Shown one piece after another: positions 1-4,516 of a stretch of 7,654 nt of DNA. Numbering within the stretch: position 1 is the stretch's first letter; every line of letters begins with the position of its first letter. The notes below the pieces were generated by a model. The model searched no databases. It was not told the origin of the DNA and saw only the letters and a program-made list of their open reading frames with translations. This DNA is from Candidatus Izemoplasma sp. (GTDB taxonomy: Bacteria; Bacillota_I; Bacilli_A; Izemoplasmatales; Izemoplasmataceae): assembly GCA_007117555.1 (NCBI GenBank), contig SKGI01000136.1:1-7654 (forward strand), in the 5' to 3' direction. The position numbers and the translations under genes are program-made.

Positions 1-900
1 CAATGGGTGAAGGTGGAGTATCAGTTATTTAGTGAGTTGAATTATGATGTTAGGCTACGTGAAACGTATAAAGAATATTTATCAAACTTATCTTTAGAAC
101 AAACACAGCGATACTATTTCATGCTTGGGTATGCGTATGTCTATCAAGATGATCTTGATAAAGGCTTCTCATACTTTAGGCAAGCACAACAGTACACTCA
201 AAACAGCCGAATTTATGGCATGACACTTTCACGACTTGCGGAACTTTATCAGTTTCGACATCACTTATATCAAGCGATTGAAACGAGTCGTATTGCGAGT
301 AAAATTCATGCAGAAAATGCCGGATTACACGAGAAGTTTGAATCGGACTGGCGGCTTGCTCGAAACTTGATTGAAGTGGGAAGTGTTGATGAAGCGCTTG
401 TGTTAATCACGCATATGGAAGCGAGTCTTGTCGTTGAGACCGATTATCAAACGCAAGTGCTTCCACATGTTCATTTTTTAAGAGCACTGGCGATGCACAT
501 GAACGGTCAAGTTGAAAAGGCTTTAGAGACGATAGAACAACACCCGGATATTTTAGATTTGGAGTATGGCATATTATTTTGCGCGCTTGTTCATAATACA
601 TTAGGCCAAATCGAAGCGGCCGATGCGATGCTAAAACGACAGTTAGCACAGTTTGGTAATATCGAAGCTCTTTTTAAGCCTTTAGCTGAATTTTTTAGAA
701 TGTACTTAGATAAAAATACACCGATTGCCAAGTTTGAAGAACAAGTGAAACGGTTGTTACATCCAAATAGTCGCCTTCCAAGTCCGTTTATTCATCATTG
801 GGTGCTTGACTGTGCTATACGGTATTTTGAACGCAAAAAAGACCCTGAGAAAGCGCTTGAAATGGCGAAGATATCCCATGCAACACGCACCTTCTATTAA
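1..900 (+). CDS. TPR-repeat protein, 3' part (probable HTH-TPR regulator, 5' end outside window)
   Basis: The reading frame is open from base 1 (Gln-Trp-Val-Lys...) to TAA at 898-900, so the GTG at 7 is probably internal and the gene is truncated by the window edge. The visible ~299 residues are almost wholly helical. They carry TPR-like helix pairs, for example the stretch with YYFMLGYAYVYQDDLDKGFSYF and later units around LAELYQFRHHLYQAIETSR, LRALAMHMNGQVEKALETIE and DPEKALEMAK. No DNA-binding domain is visible. By eye its repeats resemble those of the HTH-TPR gene at 7011, which is why I suspect it is the C-terminal sensor half of a similar regulator (Rgg/NprR/PlcR-like layout). That is inference: a stand-alone TPR protein is equally possible. 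No gene follows before the terminator at 1082-1113, so it is probably the last gene of its transcript. Confidence 0.75.
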   Translation, partial: QWVKVEYQLFSELNYDVRLRETYKEYLSNLSLEQTQRYYFMLGYAYVYQDDLDKGFSYFRQAQQYTQNSRIYGMTLSRLAELYQFRHHLYQAIETSRIASKIHAENAGLHEKFESDWRLARNLIEVGSVDEALVLITHMEASLVVETDYQTQVLPHVHFLRALAMHMNGQVEKALETIEQHPDILDLEYGILFCALVHNTLGQIEAADAMLKRQLAQFGNIEALFKPLAEFFRMYLDKNTPIAKFEEQVKRLLHPNSRLPSPFIHHWVLDCAIRYFERKKDPEKALEMAKISHATRTFY

Positions 901-949
901 CGGACAAAATATAATATAATATGATTTAAAAGATATTATAGACTTTTGT

Positions 950-1031
950 AAACTTGCAAATGAGACTTGCGTAATTCACTCATATGATAGATAATGGGTT
1001 TGTTAGCGGATTAGGGTTAGTATGCAAGTTT
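950..1031 (+). repeat. Long-range inverted repeat in the intergenic region
   Basis: AAACTTGCA (950-958) is exactly complementary to TGCAAGTTT (1023-1031), closing a 64-nt interval. That interval holds a weaker stem, ATGAG (960-964) with CTCAT (979-983). Together with the terminator 50 nt downstream this could be a folded RNA, either the 3' UTR of the TPR transcript or a small RNA. No known RNA family is recognised. Confidence 0.35.
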
Positions 1032-1081
1032 GGGAAGGCTTGTCAAAGGGGTAGCTTCAATTCGTTTACACGTTTCATGAT

Positions 1082-1113
1082 GAAAGAGTCATCCGAAAAT
1101 GGGTGACTTTTTC
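1082..1113 (+). terminator. Rho-independent terminator downstream of the TPR gene
   Basis: The arms GAAAGAGTCATCC (1082-1094) and GGGTGACTTTTTC (1101-1113) pair over 13 positions with two G-U wobbles, around a 6-nt loop (GAAAAT). The 3' arm contains a run of five T, and TTCTT continues at its end, so in practice the shorter G-C-rich stem would be followed by the U tract. It lies ~180 nt after the TPR stop codon and ~60 nt before the tdh -10. It therefore insulates the tdh operon from upstream transcription. Confidence 0.8.
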
Positions 1114-1150
1114 TTATGCGACTATTTTTGATAAGTTTTGAAAACCGTAC

Positions 1151-1178
1151 TTTTGATAGCTACTGATTATGGTATAAT
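1151..1178 (+). promoter_or_regulatory. Sigma-A-type extended -10 promoter of the tdh operon
   Basis: A perfect -10 hexamer TATAAT lies at 1173-1178. It is preceded by TGG (1170-1172), giving an extended -10 (TGNTATAAT). The best -35 candidate is the weak TTTTGA at 1151-1156 with a 16-nt spacer, which fits an extended -10 promoter that depends little on its -35. Transcription would start near 1185, leaving a ~43-nt leader before tdh. No other promoter of this quality is seen in the window. Confidence 0.75.
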
Positions 1179-1200
1179 GGGTATGATGTAAGCGTTATAC
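1172..1200. repeat. Inverted repeat over the tdh -10 and start region
   Basis: GTATAA (1172-1177) and TTATAC (1195-1200) are perfect inverted arms 17 nt apart, covering the -10 hexamer and the presumed transcription start. The position would suit a repressor operator. The arms are short and AT-rich, so chance is a real alternative. Confidence 0.3.
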
Positions 1201-1215
1201 TTAATTCTAAATTTT

Positions 1216-1221
1216 AAGGAG
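1216..1221 (+). promoter_or_regulatory. Ribosome binding site of tdh
   Basis: AAGGAG lies 6 nt upstream of the ATG at 1228. It settles that start over the internal Met-Met at residues 12-13, even though it gives Tdh an N-terminus about a dozen residues longer than the E. coli enzyme. Confidence 0.85.
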
Positions 1222-1227
1222 CTGACC

Positions 1228-2310
1228 ATGACTTACGATTCGATTCCGAAAACACTTAACATGATGGCGGTTGTTAAAGATCGTCCTGAAAAAGGCTTCT
1301 CTTATGTTCCGCGAACGCTCGACACAAATTTAAAAAACGGTGAAGTACTAGTTAAAGTGATCACTGCGTCTTTTTGTGGCACAGATTATCACATTTATAC
1401 GTACGATGACTGGGCGCGCAATCGGTTGAAATTACCGTTAATTGTTGGCCATGAGTTCAGTGGTGAAATTATTAAGACAGCACCAGATGTTACTGAAGTT
1501 AAGCTTGGCGATATCATCAGCGCTGAAACGCATATTATTTGCGATACGTGTGAGTTTTGCCTGCGGGGCGAAGGCCACATTTGCGAAAACACGAAAATTA
1601 TTGGCGTTGACACAGACGGCTGCTTTGCCCGCTACATCAAGATGCCTGCGGCTAACTGTTTTGTGAACAGCAAAGATGTTGATCCACTGTTATTGTCAGT
1701 CCAAGAACCGCTTGGTAATGCCGTGCACACTTTGCATCATTTTGACATTCATAATAAGACGGTTGCGATTGTCGGTTGTGGACCGATTGGTTTGATGGGC
1801 GTTGATGTCGCCCGCGCTTATGGTGCGAAAACCATCATCGCCATTGAGATCAATGATTATCGACGTAATCTTGCTAAAGAACTGGGTGCGGATTATGTCA
1901 TCAACCCACGTGAAGAAGACGTCATCAGTCGCGTGCTCGCTTTAACTGATGGCAAAGGGGTCGATGTCGTCGGTGAGTTTAGTGGAAACAAAACAGCCAT
2001 CGAGCAATGCTTTAAGTATTGTAAAGCGGGTGGCGGAGTCAGTCTGCTTGGCATTCCTTCTGAACAAATTACGCTCGACTTAGCCGAAGACATTGTCTTT
2101 AAAGGTTTAAATATTTATGGTGTGGTCGGACGCAAAATATATGAGACATGGTATGAAGTCAAACGGTTGATCGATACAAATCAATTAAGACTCAAGCAAA
2201 TTATTACACACACTATGCCACTGAAAGACATTAATAAGGCCGCTGAGATTATGGGCAGCGGTAACTGCGGTAAAATTGTGCTCTATCCCGGAGATGATAT
2301 CGATGGGTAA
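1228..2310 (+). CDS. tdh: L-threonine 3-dehydrogenase (zinc-dependent)
   Basis: This cytosolic medium-chain dehydrogenase oxidises L-threonine with NAD+ to 2-amino-3-ketobutyrate, the first step of threonine-to-glycine conversion. The 360 residues show the whole family layout. The catalytic zinc site is in CGTDYH (Cys50) and GHE (His75-Glu76), with Glu160 in EPLGNAVHT. The structural zinc lobe has Cys105, Cys108, Cys111 and Cys119. The Rossmann fold has GCGPIG (Gly183, 185, 188) and Glu207 at the end of the second strand to hold the NAD ribose. The stretches [19 protein letters not shown]..(Y/F)ETWY and IITH are typical of Tdh rather than sorbitol or alcohol dehydrogenases. It is the first gene of the operon and has its own promoter and ribosome binding site. 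Its last six residues (GDDIDG) extend past the usual end and overlap the kbl start by 8 nt. Nothing essential is missing. Confidence 0.95.
   Translation: MTYDSIPKTLNMMAVVKDRPEKGFSYVPRTLDTNLKNGEVLVKVITASFCGTDYHIYTYDDWARNRLKLPLIVGHEFSGEIIKTAPDVTEVKLGDIISAETHIICDTCEFCLRGEGHICENTKIIGVDTDGCFARYIKMPAANCFVNSKDVDPLLLSVQEPLGNAVHTLHHFDIHNKTVAIVGCGPIGLMGVDVARAYGAKTIIAIEINDYRRNLAKELGADYVINPREEDVISRVLALTDGKGVDVVGEFSGNKTAIEQCFKYCKAGGGVSLLGIPSEQITLDLAEDIVFKGLNIYGVVGRKIYETWYEVKRLIDTNQLRLKQIITHTMPLKDINKAAEIMGSGNCGKIVLYPGDDIDG
2290..2293 (+). promoter_or_regulatory. Ribosome binding site deciding the kbl start
   Basis: GGAG at 2290-2293 lies inside the tdh 3' end, 9 nt before the ATG at 2303. An in-frame ATG at 2294 abuts it directly and the GTG at 2276 precedes it, so 2303 is the likely start. 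Confidence 0.65.
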
Positions 2311-3484
2311 ACTCGATTACATTGAACGTTGGGTTCAAGAACTAAAAGAGGAAGGGGTTTACCGCACGCTCCCCGTTTTAGAAGGTGCGTGTGATGCGCA
2401 CATTCAACTCGAAGGCCGCGATATTATTAACTTATCTAGCAATAACTATCTCGGTTTAGCCAACCACCCAAGATTAAAAGATGCAGCTAAAGAAGCCATT
2501 GAACGATTCGGGGTGGGTGCGGGGAGTGTTCGGACCATCGTCGGCAACAACACCTTGCTTGAAAAACTTGAAGACACGCTGGCGACCTTTAAAGAAGAAG
2601 AAGCGGTGATCTGTTTTCAGTCTGGGTTGAACTGTAACATTGGTACCATTCAAGCAATTGTCAATAAAGGCGACCTCATTATAAGCGATGCGTTGAATCA
2701 TGCGTCAATCATCGATGGTGTTAGGCTTTCTAAAGCGGACAAGGCTGTCTATCGTCATAATGATATGGCGCATTTAGAAGAAATACTGAGCACACGCCGC
2801 AAAGACTATCAGACTGTCTTGATTATTACCGATGGCGTCTTTTCGATGGATGGTGATCTCGCTCCCTTGCCAGACATTGTTAAACTAGCCAAACAGTATG
2901 ATGCGTTAACGTATGTTGATGACGCGCATGGCTCGGGTGTTTTAGGACGGAGCGGACGCGGTACAATCGATCATTTTGGACTGCATGGTGAAGTCGACTT
3001 TATTATCGGCACGTTATCTAAAGCGATTGGCGTTGTTGGGGGTTATGTAGCGACTAAAAATCCTGTCAAAGAATGGTTGCTTCATCGCGCGCGGCCTTTA
3101 CTTTTTTCAACGGCACCACCGCCTGCCGCAACCGCTGCAACCATAGCGGCTGTTGAGTTGTTGTTAGAAACGGAAGCGTACACGAAAAAACTATGGGATA
3201 ATGCGCGCCATTTTAAGGCGGGGCTTGAAAAACTAGGGTTTGATATTGGCATCAGTCAAACGCCTATTACACCGGTAATGATCGGTTCAGAGGCGAAGAC
3301 CATGGCTTTCTCTAAAGCTTTACTTGAAGCAGGGGTTTTTGTTTCGGGCATCGTTTTTCCAACCGTCCCTAAAGAAACAGGGCGTGTTCGAGCGATGGTA
3401 AGTGCTGCGCATTCAATAGAAGATCTCGATCGCGCCATCCATGTCTTCTCTGAAGTAGGCAAAGCACTTGGTGTGATTGCGTGA
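2303..3484 (+). CDS. kbl: Glycine C-acetyltransferase (2-amino-3-ketobutyrate CoA ligase)
   Basis: This PLP enzyme of the alpha-oxoamine synthase family cleaves 2-amino-3-ketobutyrate with CoA to glycine and acetyl-CoA. It takes over the unstable product of Tdh. The 393 residues match the family length (E. coli Kbl 398). Visible signatures are [12 protein letters not shown] (~45-56), the glycine-rich [13 protein letters not shown] (~70-82), NHAS with the cofactor-stacking His133, FSMDGD (180-185), VDDAHGSG with Asp206 and His209, and TLSKA with the Schiff-base Lys240. BioF and other oxoamine synthases share these motifs, so the specific call rests on overall likeness and on the overlap with tdh. 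The start at 2303 is chosen for its GGAG; MISMGKL from 2294 is the alternative. The 8-nt overlap with tdh and 1-nt overlap with the next gene imply translational coupling. Confidence 0.93.
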   Translation: MGKLDYIERWVQELKEEGVYRTLPVLEGACDAHIQLEGRDIINLSSNNYLGLANHPRLKDAAKEAIERFGVGAGSVRTIVGNNTLLEKLEDTLATFKEEEAVICFQSGLNCNIGTIQAIVNKGDLIISDALNHASIIDGVRLSKADKAVYRHNDMAHLEEILSTRRKDYQTVLIITDGVFSMDGDLAPLPDIVKLAKQYDALTYVDDAHGSGVLGRSGRGTIDHFGLHGEVDFIIGTLSKAIGVVGGYVATKNPVKEWLLHRARPLLFSTAPPPAATAATIAAVELLLETEAYTKKLWDNARHFKAGLEKLGFDIGISQTPITPVMIGSEAKTMAFSKALLEAGVFVSGIVFPTVPKETGRVRAMVSAAHSIEDLDRAIHVFSEVGKALGVIA

Positions 3485-4443
3485 TGCGGATTACGCGACT
3501 GCCTGGTTTTACAATCTTGACGGTTTTCGCCCTTATCTTAACAGGTGTGACCGCCGTGAATATCTTTACGATTCAACCGATTATTTTACCTTTATTTATC
3601 GTTTTAAGTATCTTTGTTTTAGTCGCGATGATCCAGGTCTATTTTCGAGATGTCCATCGACAAACTAAAACATCGATCGCTTTGTCTGTCTGGCGGACCG
3701 ATGGGATTGCGGTAATTTTTGGGGCCGTCATAACGTATGCATTACATGGTCATACTGTTTTCGATGTTGTCTTAGCAACAGGATTGGTGGGCATCGGTGC
3801 TGCGTTGATTATGCGACGTGTTCAAGTCCCGATTTACTGTGGGGCTTTTGTGGGGATGAGCAGTCCGATGTTACTCGGTTGGGGACCGTTTCTACTCGCG
3901 TCTTTGTTGGCGTCAATCTTGTTTGTCATCGCAAAAGACCTTTACAACGGTTATGGCGGTAAACTCGGAACGATCGCCTTTGCCGGTGCTTTTATCGCAG
4001 GCTTTATATACCGTTCACCGTTTCTTGAAGGCGGCCGCTTTAGCGTACGTGAAAGTGTTTGGATTCTTGTGATCAGTGTGGTGGCCGCAGTTTTGACGTA
4101 TGTCATGAGTATACGCCTTCGTCAAGGACCGGTTTTAGGGAGTGCTTTTATGGGCTTTTATTTAGGTGCGGTCTTGATGTTCTTTCCCGCAGTACCCGCT
4201 GTTTTACCGGTGGTAGCGATTGGCGCAACCTTTGTAGGCATGAGCAATATGGCGCGTCTACCGCATGAAGGGTATGTTGCATTAGGGGGTGTACTGTTTG
4301 CGCTCTTGTTTATTTTCAGCGCCCCATACTTTAATGGTGCTGGGGGGAAGCTAGGGACGATTGCGTTTATTAGTTCGCTCTCAATCGCTGCTTGCCATAC
4401 CACGATCAATCATTTCATGAACGCACCGAAAAAACATGCATAA
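3484..4443 (+). CDS. Polytopic membrane protein with internal duplication, function unknown
   Basis: I do not recognise this family. The 319 residues are strongly hydrophobic, with about 10-12 likely membrane segments (roughly 8-28, 32-55, 72-88, 93-110, 115-130, 134-150, 162-178, 192-209, 218-236, 237-255, 264-282, 290-306). There is no cleavable signal. A unit is repeated: GAFVGMSSP (120-128) followed by NGYGGKLGTIAF (155-166), and again GATFVGMSNM (247-256) followed by NGAGGKLGTIAF (284-295). Spacing is nearly equal in both copies, so the protein appears built from two homologous halves, as in many transporters and channels. The ATG at 3484 shares one base with the kbl stop (TGATG). GTG at 3481 is an alternative start. 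No good ribosome binding site is seen, which suggests coupling to kbl. The operon position hints at a role near threonine or glycine metabolism, for example transport, but nothing in the sequence proves this. Confidence 0.85.
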   Translation: MRITRLPGFTILTVFALILTGVTAVNIFTIQPIILPLFIVLSIFVLVAMIQVYFRDVHRQTKTSIALSVWRTDGIAVIFGAVITYALHGHTVFDVVLATGLVGIGAALIMRRVQVPIYCGAFVGMSSPMLLGWGPFLLASLLASILFVIAKDLYNGYGGKLGTIAFAGAFIAGFIYRSPFLEGGRFSVRESVWILVISVVAAVLTYVMSIRLRQGPVLGSAFMGFYLGAVLMFFPAVPAVLPVVAIGATFVGMSNMARLPHEGYVALGGVLFALLFIFSAPYFNGAGGKLGTIAFISSLSIAACHTTINHFMNAPKKHA

Positions 4444-4448
4444 ATGTC

Positions 4449-4474
4449 AAGCCCTGAACAACTGTTCGGGGCTT
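4449..4474 (+). terminator. Probable terminator of the tdh operon
   Basis: AAGCCCTGAAC (4449-4459) pairs with GTTCGGGGCTT (4464-4474) over 11 bp with one G-U and a 4-nt loop, 6 nt after the membrane gene's stop. The stem is strong, but the T tract after it is poor (TTTGTGACCTTT), so some read-through into the next gene is likely. Since I see no good promoter before 4517, read-through may matter for its expression. Confidence 0.65.
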
Positions 4475-4499
4475 TGTGACCTTTAATCGACCTTACCAT

Positions 4500-4507
4500 A
4501 AGGGGGG
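4500..4507 (+). promoter_or_regulatory. Ribosome binding site of the pseudo-helicase gene
   Basis: AAGGGGGG lies at 4500-4507, a G-rich variant of AAGGAGG, with ~9-11 nt to the GTG at 4517. It supports this non-ATG start. The next ten bases (4507-4516) form a perfect palindrome, GTGTCGACAC, directly against the start codon. Confidence 0.6.
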
Positions 4508-4516
4508 TGTCGACAC

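Larger units (their letters stand above)
901..1227. other. Intergenic region: no convincing gene; terminator and tdh promoter inside
   Basis: These 327 bases separate the TPR gene from tdh. From left to right I see an AT-rich stretch with two overlapping TATAAT hexamers (910-915, 915-920) lacking a good -35, a 9-bp long-range inverted repeat (950-958 with 1023-1031), a strong terminator hairpin (1082-1113), a small palindrome (1135-1145), and the tdh promoter and ribosome binding site. I looked for T-box, glycine, purine, SAM, c-di-GMP and Mn riboswitch signatures and recognised none. The only sizeable small ORF (984-1106, 40 codons) has no ribosome binding site and ends inside the terminator stem. 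Confidence 0.7.

Noticed and set aside
407..649. 80-codon antisense ORF opposite the TPR gene
   Set aside because: It lies wholly within a well-supported gene on the other strand, has no recognisable domain and no sign of its own expression signals.
1022..1054. 10-codon ORF (MQVWEGLSKG) as a possible peptide or leader
   Set aside because: It is too short to judge, has only a weak AGGG upstream, and overlaps one arm of the long-range inverted repeat.
1044..1056. AAAGGGGTAGCTT-like stretch resembling the start of a Mn (yybP-ykoY) riboswitch
   Set aside because: The core AGGGGAGUAGC is not matched, the rest of the fold is absent, and the downstream gene is threonine catabolism rather than metal transport.
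1073..1085. Perfect palindrome TTTCAT-G-ATGAAA as an operator
   Set aside because: It overlaps the terminator's 5' arm, is not near a promoter start, and may be chance or an extension of the terminator structure.
1133..1147. Possible CodY box over the palindrome GTTTTGAAAAC
   Set aside because: Aligned to AATTTTCWGAAAATT it has about seven mismatches in fifteen positions, which is too many to claim.
1395..1613. Overlapping ORFs inside tdh (minus 1395-1613 and 1893-2093, plus 1442-1666)
   Set aside because: They are alternative-frame shadows of a gene whose protein matches Tdh throughout.
4474..4499. Promoter TTGTGA ... TACCAT before the pseudo-helicase gene
   Set aside because: The spacer is only 14 nt, and the implied transcription start would fall within or past the ribosome binding site.
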